From Marivita lacus (GTDB taxonomy: Bacteria; Pseudomonadota; Alphaproteobacteria; Rhodobacterales; Rhodobacteraceae), in assembly GCF_014637725.1 (NCBI RefSeq), contig NZ_BMFC01000010.1, forward strand, positions 1 through 64,000: a stretch of DNA of 64,000 nucleotides, given 5' to 3'. Positions 34,583 to 43,706 of the stretch are shown here, one piece after another (position 1 is the stretch's first letter; each line of letters begins with the position of its first letter). The position numbers were made by a program, and so were the translations under genes. The notes below the pieces were generated by a model. The model was given only the letters and a program-made list of their open reading frames with translations. It was not told the DNA's origin and did no database searches.

Positions 34583-35314
34583 ATGACACAGAGCATCATC
34601 ATCACCGGGGCGGGCAGCGGGATCGGCAAGGCCTGCGCGGAGGCGTTTCTGGACGCGGGCTGGCGCGTCGGGCTGATCGGCCGCCGGGCGGCGCCGCTCG
34701 AGGAGATTGCGGCGGCGTCGGCAAACGCGCTGCCCCTCCCGTGCGATGTGACTGACGAGGCGCAGGTGGCGGCGGCCTTCGGCGTGGTGATGGAGCGCTG
34801 GGGGCGGCTGGATGCGCTGTTCAACAACGCCGGCGCGGGTGTGTTCGGCGCGACCATCGACGAGATCCCGCTGGAGGATTGGAAACGCTGCATCGACGTG
34901 AACCTGACGGGCAGTTTTCTCTGTGCGCAGGCGGCTTTTGCCCGGATGCGGGCACAGGACCCGCAGGGCGGGCGCATCATCAACAATGGCTCGGTGTCGG
35001 CGCATGTCCCGCGCTGGGGGTCGGCACCTTACACGGCGTCGAAACATGGCGTCACCGGGCTGACGCGGACGATCTCTCTGGACGGGCGGCCGTTCAACAT
35101 CGCCTGCGGTCAGATCGACATCGGCAATGCGGAAACCGAGATCGTGCACGGGTTGCGCAAGCAGGCCGAAGAGGCGGGCAAAGAGGTGGAGCCGGTCATG
35201 GATGTGGCGCATGTCGCGTCATCGGTGCTGCACATGGCCAGCCTGCCGCTTGATGCGAATGTGCAGTTCCTGACGGTGATGGCAAGCGCGATGCCCTATA
35301 TCGGGCGCGGCTAG
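34583..35314 (+). CDS. Short-chain dehydrogenase/reductase
   Basis: A 243-residue classical SDR. Cofactor motif [15 protein letters not shown] at the N-terminus, NNAG in the fourth strand, catalytic Ser in [10 protein letters not shown] and the YxxxK pair in YTASKHG are all present. It is predicted to oxidise or reduce a hydroxyl of a sugar-acid intermediate with NAD(P). The start at 34583 is the first ATG giving the SDR N-terminus; the frame is open further upstream but overlaps the dehydratase. It is 66 bases from the TRAP binding-protein gene. Confidence 0.88.
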   Translation: MTQSIIITGAGSGIGKACAEAFLDAGWRVGLIGRRAAPLEEIAAASANALPLPCDVTDEAQVAAAFGVVMERWGRLDALFNNAGAGVFGATIDEIPLEDWKRCIDVNLTGSFLCAQAAFARMRAQDPQGGRIINNGSVSAHVPRWGSAPYTASKHGVTGLTRTISLDGRPFNIACGQIDIGNAETEIVHGLRKQAEEAGKEVEPVMDVAHVASSVLHMASLPLDANVQFLTVMASAMPYIGRG

Positions 35315-35380
35315 AAACTCCTTGGATTCGGCAGGCGCTTTGTGCGTTTATGGCGGGATAAAATCAGGGAGGATTTTACC

Positions 35381-36415
35381 ATGATCAAGCGCGCCTTTCT
35401 CAAGCTCGCCGGAACCACGGCGCTGGCGGCAACGCTGGCCACGGGCGCTTTTGCGCAGGAGGTCACGCTGCGGATGCACCAGTTCCTGCCCGCGCAGGCC
35501 AATGTGCCCAAGAACGTGCTGGTCCCCTGGGCGGAGCGGGTGATGGAGGCCTCGGGAGGCCGGATCGAGATCCAGCATTTCCCGTCGATGCAGCTGGGCG
35601 GCACGCCGCCGCAGCTCATTGACCAGGCGATTGATGGCGTGGCCGATATCATCTGGACCGTGGCGGGTTATACGCCGGGGCGCTTCCCGCGCGCGGAGGT
35701 GTTCGAACTGCCGTTCCTGATGACCGATGCGGGCGACATGTCGGCCGCCTATTGGGAACTGGTCGAAGAACAGATGATGGATCAGGACTTTGCCGATTTC
35801 AAGGTTCTGGGCGTCTGGGTGCATGGCCCCGGCGTGATCCATTCCGCCGATCCGATCACTGCGCCGGAGGACCTGAACGGGGTCAAGCTGCGCGCGCCGA
35901 CGCGGGTGACCAACAAGCTGTTCACCAATCTGGGCGCGACCACGGTGGGGATGCCGGTTCCGGCTATTCCGGAGTCGCTGTCGAAAGGGGTCGTGGACGG
36001 TGCGGTGATCCCCTGGGAGGTGACGGGCGCGCTCAAGGTGGCCGAGCTGGTCGAGAACCACACCGAGTTCGACGGCAACGCGATCTACACCACGACCTTC
36101 ATCTTCGCGATGAACAAGGCGAAATACGACAGCCTGCCGGATGACCTCAAGGCGGTCATCGATTCGCAGTCGGGCGCGGCGTTCAGCCGGTTGGCGGGCA
36201 CCCAGATGCAGGCGGATGACGGGCCATCGCGCGATCTGGCGCTGGACATGGGCAACAACGTGATCACGATTTCCGAGGCGGATGCCGCACCGTGGCGCGT
36301 CGCGGCCGAAGCGACCACCGCCGAATGGATCGCCGAGATGGATGCCAGCGGCATTGATGGCGCGGCGCTGCTGTCGCGCGCGAATGCGCTTTTGGAAAAG
36401 CACAACACGCAGTAA
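35381..36415 (+). CDS. dctP: TRAP transporter solute-binding protein DctP
   Basis: A 344-residue periplasmic binding protein. The Sec signal is FLKLAGTTALAATLATGAFA with cleavage around residue 25. The mature N-terminus is QEVTLRMHQFLPAQANVPKN, and the DctP ligand-binding region includes GVKLRAPTRVTNKLFTNLGA with its conserved Arg that pairs with a carboxylate. The ATG follows CAGGGAGG. It brings an acidic substrate, likely the sugar or hydroxy acid used by the upstream enzymes, to the DctQ/DctM permease encoded next. Confidence 0.9.
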   Translation: MIKRAFLKLAGTTALAATLATGAFAQEVTLRMHQFLPAQANVPKNVLVPWAERVMEASGGRIEIQHFPSMQLGGTPPQLIDQAIDGVADIIWTVAGYTPGRFPRAEVFELPFLMTDAGDMSAAYWELVEEQMMDQDFADFKVLGVWVHGPGVIHSADPITAPEDLNGVKLRAPTRVTNKLFTNLGATTVGMPVPAIPESLSKGVVDGAVIPWEVTGALKVAELVENHTEFDGNAIYTTTFIFAMNKAKYDSLPDDLKAVIDSQSGAAFSRLAGTQMQADDGPSRDLALDMGNNVITISEADAAPWRVAAEATTAEWIAEMDASGIDGAALLSRANALLEKHNTQ

Positions 36416-36477
36416 AGCGTGGCGCGTCGTCCGGGTCATGATCCGGGCGGCGCGACCAGAGCAGGGGGCAGAGCGGC

Positions 36478-37062
36478 ATGACCACGGCGATTGAGCGCCT
36501 TGCGCGGGCGATGGCCATTCTTGGCGGTCTGGTCCTGACCGGGCTTGTGCTGCTGACCTGCGTGTCGGTTCTGGGCCGGGGGCTCAATTCCATCGGCCAT
36601 AGCGCGTGGCTGACCGGGCTGTCGCAAAACCTGGCCGACGGGCTGATCGCGTCGGGCGTGGGGCCGGTGACGGGCGATTTCGAACTGGTGGAGGCAGGCA
36701 TCGCCTTTGCGATCTTTGCCTTCCTGCCGATCTGTCAGCTTTATGCGGGTCATGCGACGGTGGATGTGTTCACGTCGCGCCTGTCGGATCGGGCCAATGC
36801 CTGGCTGGTGGCGTTCTGGGACGTGGTGCTGACGCTGGTGATCTGGCTGATCACGTGGCGGTTGTTCGCGGGGCTCACGGACAAGTTCGCCAATGGCGAG
36901 ACATCGTTCCTGCTGCAATTCCCGATCTGGTGGGCCTATGCGGCCAGTTTTGTGGCCGCGCTCGTGGCGTCGGTGACGGCGCTGTACTGCTCGGTCGGGC
37001 GGCTGGGCCAGGCCGCGACCGGGCGGTCGATCCTTCCGGTGCCGGGGGCTGATGCGGCATGA
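36478..37062 (+). CDS. dctQ: TRAP transporter small permease DctQ
   Basis: A 194-residue inner-membrane protein with four hydrophobic helices, at about residues 10-35, 72-90, 100-125 and 140-170. FLPICQLYAGHATVDVF is the conserved DctQ segment. It is somewhat longer than the ~160-residue norm owing to the loop before helix two. It overlaps the DctM gene by four bases (ATGA), so the two permease subunits are translated together. Confidence 0.88.
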   Translation: MTTAIERLARAMAILGGLVLTGLVLLTCVSVLGRGLNSIGHSAWLTGLSQNLADGLIASGVGPVTGDFELVEAGIAFAIFAFLPICQLYAGHATVDVFTSRLSDRANAWLVAFWDVVLTLVIWLITWRLFAGLTDKFANGETSFLLQFPIWWAYAASFVAALVASVTALYCSVGRLGQAATGRSILPVPGADAA

Positions 37063-38555
37063 GCATGCTCGAGCTGGGCATCTGGTCCTTTCCGGTCCTG
37101 TTGGTGCTGATCTTTCTGCGCGCGCCCATCGGGCTTGCGATGATGCTCTGTGGGATCGGCGGGCTGTGGCTGGCGCTGGGCAGCCCGGACGTGATCCTCG
37201 CGCGGTTGAAATCCGAGACCTATTCAACGTTTTCCAGCTATTCCCTGTCGATCATTCCGATCTTCCTGCTGATGGGCCAGTTCGCGACCCTGTCGGGCAT
37301 GTCGCAGGCGCTGTTCCGGGCGGCGGAATCCTGTCTGGGCCATCGCCGGGGTGGGGTTGCCATGGCGTCGGTGGGTGCCTGTGCGGGGTTCGGGGCGATC
37401 TGCGGGTCGTCCTTGGCCACCGCAGCGACGATGAGCCGGGTGGCGCTTCCCGAGTTGCGGCGCGCGGGCTATTCCGGTGGGTTTTCGACAGCGACCCTGG
37501 CGGCGGGCGGCACGCTGGGCATTCTTATTCCGCCATCGGTGATCCTTGTGATCTACGCGATCCTGACGGAGCAGAACATCGCCAAGCTGTTTCTGGCGGC
37601 GTTCATTCCGGGCGTTTTGGCCGCCATTGGCTACATGATCACGATTTCGCTGTACGTGCGGCGCTATCCCGAATCGGCGGGGCATCGTGACCCTGTGCCC
37701 CATGCCGAACGGGTGCGCGCGCTGATCGACGTGTGGCCGGTGCTTCTGGTCTTCGGGCTGGTCGTGGGCGGCATCTATCTTGGTTGGTTCACACCCACTG
37801 AGGGCGCGGCTGTGGGTGCAGCGGGCACCGGGTTGATCGCGTTGGTGTCGGGCAACCTGACTTGGTCCATGTTCAAGCAGAGCATCATCCAGACCGCCGT
37901 GAGCACGGCGATGATCTTTTTCATCGTGCTGGGGGCGGCGTTCTACAACGGGTTTCTGGCGCTGACGCAGGTGCCGCAGGAATTGTCGAACTGGGTGGTC
38001 GAGATGGGCCTCAGCCCGTTCATGGTGCTGTCGCTGATCCTGCTCTTCTACCTTGTGTTCGGCTGCCTGATGGACAGCCTGTCGATGATCCTGTTGACCA
38101 TCCCGATCTTTTTCCCGGTGATCTCGGTCATGGATTTCGGCTTTGTCGATCTGGCAGTGATGCAGGCGGATGCGGCGCGCGCCGTGCTGGCGGCGGGTAT
38201 TCCCGAGGGCATGACGCAAGACATGCTGGCGTCGATCGAGGCCGCGATTGCCAGCGGGATCGAGTTGACCCGCGACCAGATGCGCGCGCTGGACATTCGC
38301 GTGACGCAGGGCATGGCGAACCGGATCGAGGCGGAATGGGTGGCGATCTGGTTCGGCATCCTCGTGCTGATCGTGGTCGAGGTGGGGCTGATCACGCCGC
38401 CCGTGGGGATGAACCTGTTCATCATCAACTCGATGGATCGCAACACCCCGATGATGGAGACGTACAAGGCGGTGATCTGGTTCGTGGCCTCCGATCTGGT
38501 GCGCGTTGTTTTGCTGGTGCTTTTCCCGGCGATCACGTTGTTCTGGCTGTATTGA
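37059..38555 (+). CDS. dctM: TRAP transporter large permease DctM, with insertion
   Basis: A 498-residue inner-membrane permease of the DctM family (Na+-coupled carboxylate uptake). Core motifs are FGAICGSSLATAATMSRVALPE, PPSVILVIYAILTEQNI and the C-terminal GLITPPVGMNLFIIN. It is about 65 residues longer than usual. The extra part, around residues 362-427, is a soluble Ala/Glu-rich helical segment (VMQADAARAVLAAG to VTQGMANRIEAEW) placed between two membrane helices, and is rare in shorter DctM proteins. It ends the TRAP operon. Confidence 0.9.
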   Translation: MSMLELGIWSFPVLLVLIFLRAPIGLAMMLCGIGGLWLALGSPDVILARLKSETYSTFSSYSLSIIPIFLLMGQFATLSGMSQALFRAAESCLGHRRGGVAMASVGACAGFGAICGSSLATAATMSRVALPELRRAGYSGGFSTATLAAGGTLGILIPPSVILVIYAILTEQNIAKLFLAAFIPGVLAAIGYMITISLYVRRYPESAGHRDPVPHAERVRALIDVWPVLLVFGLVVGGIYLGWFTPTEGAAVGAAGTGLIALVSGNLTWSMFKQSIIQTAVSTAMIFFIVLGAAFYNGFLALTQVPQELSNWVVEMGLSPFMVLSLILLFYLVFGCLMDSLSMILLTIPIFFPVISVMDFGFVDLAVMQADAARAVLAAGIPEGMTQDMLASIEAAIASGIELTRDQMRALDIRVTQGMANRIEAEWVAIWFGILVLIVVEVGLITPPVGMNLFIINSMDRNTPMMETYKAVIWFVASDLVRVVLLVLFPAITLFWLY

Positions 38556-38604
38556 CGGGCACCGCACAGCGGGGTCTGTGCAAATGCACAAGATTTGGTC
38601 TGGA

Positions 38605-38623
38605 AAACTGAACCGATCAGTTT
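38605..38623. promoter_or_regulatory. Candidate TetR-type operator before the RND efflux genes
   Basis: Perfect inverted repeat AAACTGA (38605-38611) and TCAGTTT (38617-38623) with 5-base spacer. It lies 80 bases before the membrane-fusion protein start. The shape matches AcrR/TetR-family operators upstream of efflux pumps. No matching repressor gene is adjacent. Confidence 0.55.
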
Positions 38624-38702
38624 AGATTGCACGCATCAGGCGGGGGATTGTCTTTTGAAGGCGATTCCCCTGTCCGCCCGGAGCCAGTTGTGGAGTGTCG
38701 TG

Positions 38703-39734
38703 ATGCGCCGTCTTGTTGCAGTCTTTTTGGTGATGTTTGCCCCGGTGATGGTGGTTGCGCAGGACGTGCCGCTGGCCAAGATCATTGCGGTGCAATCGGC
38801 GGATGGCGACGTGACGCGGCAGTTTTTCGGCCATGTGGTGGCCAAGGAGACCGTGGGTCTTGCGTTCCAGGTGGGCGGCCAGATTGTCGAGTTGCCGTTG
38901 ATCGAGGGCGAACGGATCGCCGAAGGCACGGTGGTGGCGCAGCTTGACCTCGAGCCGTTCCAATTGGCGCTGGACCAGGCGCGGGTGCGCAAGGATCAGG
39001 CGGAACGCACTCTGGAACGCTTGCAGCGATTGCAGGGCAGTACGGTGAGCCAGGTGTCGGTGGACGATGCCGAAACGGCGTTGCAACTGGCGGAGATCGC
39101 GGTGCGCAATGCGACGCGCGAGTTGAAGAATGCCACGCTGTTGGCGCCCTTCGACGCTCTGGTCGCGTCGCGGAACGTGGCCAATTTCTCGACCATTTCG
39201 GCGGGCACATCGGTGGCGCGGTTGCACGACATGTCCGAATTGCGGATCGAGATCGAGGTGCCCGAGGTCTTGTTCCAGCGTGCCGGAACCGATCCGGATA
39301 TCGCGCTTTTGGCGCAGTTCCCCACCGACGAGACACGCTATCAGGTGACGCCGCGCGAATTCAACGCCGAGACATCACAGGTCGGCCAGACCTACCAGAT
39401 CACGCTGGGCATGGCTCCGCCCGAGGGTCAGACGATCCTGCCGGGGTCGTCGGTGACGGTCTACGCGACGCTGAACGGCGGGGCCGAGGTCATCGTGATT
39501 CCGGCCTCTGCGGTCAGCACGTCCAATGATGGCAGTCCGAACGTCATGGTCTTTACCCCTACCGGCGCGGACGAGGGCACGGTGGCGCACCGTTCGGTGA
39601 CGGTGGAGCCGACCAGTCGTGGCGACGTGCGGGTGACCGACGGGTTGGAGCGTGGCGAAGAGATCGTCGCCAGCGGCACCAGCCAGCTTGATGACGGGGA
39701 TCGCGTCAGGCGGTTCACCGGCTTCTCGAACTGA
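38703..39734 (+). CDS. RND efflux periplasmic adaptor (membrane fusion protein)
   Basis: A 343-residue adaptor of the HlyD/AcrA family with an N-terminal signal (MRRLVAVFLVMFAPVMVVAQ). Its barrel-sandwich part starts AKETVGLAFQVGGQIVELPL. The helical hairpin spans about residues 85-145, ending at ATLLAPFDALVASRNV. It links the RND pump to an outer-membrane channel. A GTG at 38700 is an alternative start. It is followed ten bases later by the RND pump gene; no outer-membrane TolC-like gene is adjacent. Confidence 0.9.
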   Translation: MRRLVAVFLVMFAPVMVVAQDVPLAKIIAVQSADGDVTRQFFGHVVAKETVGLAFQVGGQIVELPLIEGERIAEGTVVAQLDLEPFQLALDQARVRKDQAERTLERLQRLQGSTVSQVSVDDAETALQLAEIAVRNATRELKNATLLAPFDALVASRNVANFSTISAGTSVARLHDMSELRIEIEVPEVLFQRAGTDPDIALLAQFPTDETRYQVTPREFNAETSQVGQTYQITLGMAPPEGQTILPGSSVTVYATLNGGAEVIVIPASAVSTSNDGSPNVMVFTPTGADEGTVAHRSVTVEPTSRGDVRVTDGLERGEEIVASGTSQLDDGDRVRRFTGFSN

Positions 39735-39744
39735 GCCGCGCATC

Positions 39745-42700
39745 ATGAACATCGCAAAAGCGTCCATCGACCGCCCGATCCTCACATGGCTGATCATGCT
39801 GGCGGCCCTGCTGGGCGGCATCTGGGGGTTCTTCAGCCTTGGCCGGTTGGAAGACCCGGCCTTTACCATCAAGACCGCCGTGGTGGTCACCGAATATCCC
39901 GGTGCCAGCGCACAGCAGGTGGCGCGCGAAGTGTCCGAACCGCTGGAATCCGAGATCCAGAAGATGTCCGAGGTCAAGGAGGTCCGGTCGGTCAACCAGC
40001 CCGGCCTGTCGCGGATCACCGTCGACATGAAGGACCAGTATGATGGCGAGGAACTGCCCGAGATCTGGACCAAGCTGCGCAACCGTGTGACGGCGGCGCG
40101 GCTGCCCGGCGGGGTCGGGCGTCCCTTTGTCAATGACGGGTTCGGCGATGTCTACGGTATTTACTATGCCGTGACCGCGCCGGGATTTTCGGATGCCGAG
40201 ATCTACGAGCTGTCCACCTTCCTGCGGCGCGAATTGCTGACGGTGGAGGGCGTGGCGGATGTGGCGCTGTCTGGCGTGCCCGACGAGGTGATCTATGTCG
40301 AGCCGAGCCTTGTTCTGAGCACAAACCTCAACATCCCGCCCGCCGCGATCCAGAGCGCGCTGGCGAACGCCAATTCGGTTGTGGATGGCGGGTCCTTGCA
40401 GGACGTGGACGGGCGCACGCTCATTCAGGGGCCCGACGGCTATGACACGGTGCAGGAGATCGCTGGTCTGACCGTGGGGGTTGGCGGAGAGATCCTCAAC
40501 CTGTTCGATTTCGCCGAGGTGCGGCGCGCCCGCGAGGACACGCCGGACCTGATCATCCGCCACAACGGGGTTGAGGCGTTCACGCTCGGCATCGCGGGGA
40601 TCGGGTCGGAAAACATCGTCGATGTGGGCAAACGCGCCGATGCCAAGCTGGCGGAGCTGTCGTCGCAGATCCCCGTGGGGGTCGAGTTGCAGCCGATCTA
40701 CCAGCAGCACGTGGTGGTCGAGGAAGCGTCGAACGCGTTCCTGATCAACCTTGCCATGTCGGTCAGTATCGTGGTGATCGTGCTGGCGCTGTTCATGGGC
40801 TGGCGTGCGGCTGTCGTGGTGGGGGTGACGCTGCTGCTGACGGTCGTGGGCACGCTGTTCTTCATGGCGATCTTTTCCATTGAGATGGAGCGGATTTCCC
40901 TGGGCGCGTTGATCATCGCCATGGGAATGCTGGTGGACAACGCCATTGTCGTGGCCGAGGGTATGCAGATCGCCATGCGACGCGGCAAGGATTCACGCGC
41001 GGCGGCGGACGAGGCGGCAAGCAAGACACAGATCCCGCTGTTGGGGGCCACGGTGATCGGCATCATGGCCTTTGCCGGGATCGGGCTCAGCCCGGATGCG
41101 ACGGGGGAATTCCTGTTTTCGCTCTTTGCGGTGATCGGGATCTCGCTGCTGTTGTCGTGGGTGCTGGCGCTGACGGCAACGCCGCTTCTGGGGCATTACT
41201 TTTTCAAGCGCGGCACCGGGGGCGAAGACGACGCCTATGGCGGGGTCCTGTTCCGGATGTATGGCAGCATCCTGCGCGGTGCGTTGCGGGTGTGGTGGCT
41301 GGTGATTGTCGGTCTGGCGGCGATCACCGTGGTCTGTCTGATGCTGTTCGGGCAGATCAAGCAGCAGTTCTTTCCCGACAGCAACACGCCGCTGTTCTTT
41401 GTGCATTACAAGCTGGAGCAGGGCGCTTCGATCGAGGAAACCTCGCGCGATCTGGTGGTGTTCGAAGACTGGTTGGCCGGGCAGGAGGACGTGGTGTCCG
41501 CCACCGCCTTTGTCGGGCGCGGTGCGGACCGGTTCATGCTGACCTATCAGGCCGAGGATCCGAACCCGAGCTATGGGCACATCATCGTTCGGACAAACAC
41601 CATCGACGAGATCGCGCCGCTGATCGCCGAGTTGGAGGCGTTCGCCGCGCAGACCCTGCCGCAGGGCGAGTTCCGCGCCAAGCGTCTGGCCTTTGGCCCC
41701 GGTGGCGGTGATCCGATTCAGGTGCGGTTCTCGGGGTCGGACCCCGAGGTGCTGCGGAATCTGGCGGATGAGGCGATGCAACGGCTGATCGACGCGTCCG
41801 ACAATATCGTGGCTCCGCGCATCGACTGGCGGGAACAGGAACTCGTGCTCAAGCCCGTCTATGCCACCGACCGCGCGCAGGAGGCGGGGATCACCCGCGA
41901 TGAGATCACGACGATCCTGCGCTTTGCGACCACGGGCATCGACGCCGGGGTGTACCGCGAAGGCGACCGGCAGATTCCCATCGTGCTGCGCGCCGATCCG
42001 GAGGCGGACATGGCGCTGACCGATCACGTGGTCTATTCGCAGAACGCACAGGCCTTTGTGCCGCTGGAACAGGTCACGGACGGCCTGACCTTCGAGGCCC
42101 AGAACACGCTGCTGATGCGGCGCGACAGGCTGCTGACGATCACCGTGGGCGCGGATGTGGTCAAGGGGCTGACCGCTGCACAGGTTCAGGCCGAGGTGAC
42201 CGAGACCATCGAGGCGATGGATCTGCCCCGCGGCTACAAGATGGAATGGGGCGGGGAACTGGAAAGCTCGTCCGAAGCACAGGCCAGCCTCGGGCGGCAA
42301 TTGCCGATGAGCCTGATCATCATGGTGGTGATTTCCGTATTGCTGTTCAACGCGTTGCGGCAGCCGCTGATCATCTGGCTGCTGGTGCCGATGTCGGTCA
42401 ACGGGGTGAGCCTTACGCTGCTGGGCACGGGCTTTCCGTTCACGTTCACGGCGCTTCTGGGGCTTCTGTCGCTGTCGGGCATGCTGATCAAGAACGGGAT
42501 CGTCCTGGTCGAGGAGATTGACCTTGTTCGGGCCGAAAAGCCCGAACAGTCGCTGACCGAGTCGATCGTGGAGGCGTCCACGTCACGTCTGCGCCCGGTG
42601 GTTCTGGCAGCGGCGACGACGATCCTCGGGATGCTTCCGCTGATCTGGGACGCTTTCTTCCGGTCGATGGCGGTGACGATCATGGGCGGTCTCGCCTTTG

Positions 42701-42786
42701 CGTCGATCCTCACGCTGGTCGCGGCGCCTGTGTTCTACTACGCGTTCTTCAAACGGGAGGCCCGGCAGAACGCCGTGCCGGGATAA
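39745..42786 (+). CDS. RND-family efflux pump, inner-membrane permease
   Basis: A 1013-residue RND transporter with the usual 12 transmembrane helices and two large periplasmic loops. It begins MNIAKASIDRPILTWLIMLA. The helix-4 proton-relay motif reads GMLVDNAIVVAEGMQ; AcrB has two adjacent Asp here, while this protein keeps the first and has Asn second. The helix-10 lysine in SGMLIKNGIVLVEE is kept. Substrate is unknown; this sequence group is common in alphaproteobacteria. It is coupled with the upstream adaptor gene. Confidence 0.92.
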   Translation: MNIAKASIDRPILTWLIMLAALLGGIWGFFSLGRLEDPAFTIKTAVVVTEYPGASAQQVAREVSEPLESEIQKMSEVKEVRSVNQPGLSRITVDMKDQYDGEELPEIWTKLRNRVTAARLPGGVGRPFVNDGFGDVYGIYYAVTAPGFSDAEIYELSTFLRRELLTVEGVADVALSGVPDEVIYVEPSLVLSTNLNIPPAAIQSALANANSVVDGGSLQDVDGRTLIQGPDGYDTVQEIAGLTVGVGGEILNLFDFAEVRRAREDTPDLIIRHNGVEAFTLGIAGIGSENIVDVGKRADAKLAELSSQIPVGVELQPIYQQHVVVEEASNAFLINLAMSVSIVVIVLALFMGWRAAVVVGVTLLLTVVGTLFFMAIFSIEMERISLGALIIAMGMLVDNAIVVAEGMQIAMRRGKDSRAAADEAASKTQIPLLGATVIGIMAFAGIGLSPDATGEFLFSLFAVIGISLLLSWVLALTATPLLGHYFFKRGTGGEDDAYGGVLFRMYGSILRGALRVWWLVIVGLAAITVVCLMLFGQIKQQFFPDSNTPLFFVHYKLEQGASIEETSRDLVVFEDWLAGQEDVVSATAFVGRGADRFMLTYQAEDPNPSYGHIIVRTNTIDEIAPLIAELEAFAAQTLPQGEFRAKRLAFGPGGGDPIQVRFSGSDPEVLRNLADEAMQRLIDASDNIVAPRIDWREQELVLKPVYATDRAQEAGITRDEITTILRFATTGIDAGVYREGDRQIPIVLRADPEADMALTDHVVYSQNAQAFVPLEQVTDGLTFEAQNTLLMRRDRLLTITVGADVVKGLTAAQVQAEVTETIEAMDLPRGYKMEWGGELESSSEAQASLGRQLPMSLIIMVVISVLLFNALRQPLIIWLLVPMSVNGVSLTLLGTGFPFTFTALLGLLSLSGMLIKNGIVLVEEIDLVRAEKPEQSLTESIVEASTSRLRPVVLAAATTILGMLPLIWDAFFRSMAVTIMGGLAFASILTLVAAPVFYYAFFKREARQNAVPG

Positions 42787-42837
42787 AGGAGGTGGGCCGC
42801 TGGCCATGCCGGACCAGCAGATCGAAGAAACCGGCTG

Positions 42838-43032
42838 TCAGCTTTCCTCGGGGCACACCTGAGTGACCCCCGAACATGTGCGGGTCACATCGGCCTCTTC
42901 CGACGGGCCTGACGGGGGGAATTCGAGGATCGGCATGTTCGGGAACGCGGCGACTGGTGTGAGAAAGCCAGACAGGACCAAAGAGCCGACTGCGACCGAA
43001 AGGGCAAAACGAGCATTCAATTTGAAAAGCAT
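42838..43032 (-). CDS. Small secreted protein, unknown function
   Basis: A 64-residue frame with a convincing signal peptide (LNARFALSVAVGSLVLSGFL, cleavage after TPVAAF or nearby). A short Pro/Glu-rich mature part with two cysteines (TRTCSGVTQVCPEES) could form one disulfide. It may start nine codons further upstream (43059). No family is recognised. It lies alone between the RND genes and the tRNA-Thr-linked integrase remnant. Confidence 0.5.
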   Translation of the reverse strand: MLFKLNARFALSVAVGSLVLSGFLTPVAAFPNMPILEFPPSGPSEEADVTRTCSGVTQVCPEES

Positions 43033-43171
43033 GGGAAATTCCGAAGCGTTGAAAAGCATGGTCAGGATAACACAGCGACAAATGACTTACCTAAGGTAAA
43101 CGTCCTGTTGGATGGCTTCAAATTGCAGTTGCCTAATCTGGAGGCACGTCATCGGACGTCCTCGAGACCAC

Positions 43172-43423
43172 TCATTGCACCCCGTCGAAAGATCCTGCGG
43201 CGTCAGGGTCAGCGTCACGGGAACGCAACAGATACCAGTACTCGTCGAGCTGTTCAGCAGCTTTTCTTGCCCGCGCTTCAGCTACCTTAGGTGATTTGGT
43301 GCGCAGAGAATATGCGATCCGAGGGGAGGAATAGTGGTGCTTCAGCTCTTTCGGGATGCGTCGGCTGAAGTAGAAAACCCCGTCTTTGGTGAAAGTGAAC
43401 GGGCGTGAAATGGTCTCCGACAT
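43172..43423 (-). pseudogene. Truncated phage-type tyrosine integrase (N-terminal arm only)
   Basis: An 83-residue frame that reads like the first domain of a tyrosine integrase (DUF6538-like arm-binding part). It contains FTKDGVFYFSRRIPKELK, then AYSLRTKSPKVAEARARKAA, then stops. The whole core-binding and catalytic region (R..HxxR..Y) is missing. It starts 61 bases from the 3' end of tRNA-Thr on the same strand, the standard place for an integrase of a tRNA-inserted island. It is therefore a remnant of an integrated element that was later lost. Confidence 0.8.
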
Positions 43424-43484
43424 GGTCTACGGCTCCTAGCAGTGGCTAAAAGCTGGAGTGATACCAATGGGTTAACTGAAGAAA

Positions 43485-43560
43485 TGGTGCCCCCACACGG
43501 ACTCGAACCGCGGACCTACTGATTACAAATCAGTTGCTCTACCAGCTGAGCTATAGGGGC
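43485..43560 (-). tRNA. tRNA-Thr (UGU)
   Basis: A 76-nt cloverleaf on the minus strand with GCCCCTATAGCTCAGCTGGT at the 5' end, anticodon stem CTGAT/ATCAG with anticodon TGT, T-arm GGTTCGAGTCC, and an encoded CCA end. The acceptor stem GCCCC/GGGGC pairs. Its 3' end is a likely former attachment site, given the integrase remnant 61 bases downstream. Confidence 0.95.
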
Positions 43561-43706
43561 TCCGGAGGCGTGATTACTGAGTGTCGCGCGGCTGTGCAAG
43601 AGGCAATCTGGGGAAAATTTGCGAATTGCAACCGGCGCTCAAACACGGTTTCCATCGGCGGGAGCGGGCGTATACTGCAGCCAGACAGCGAGACCATTGA
43701 AAACAC

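Noticed and set aside
43108-43294. Two overlapping ~60-codon plus-strand frames near tRNA-Thr
   Set aside because: They lie antisense to the integrase remnant, which has a recognisable domain and the expected orientation.
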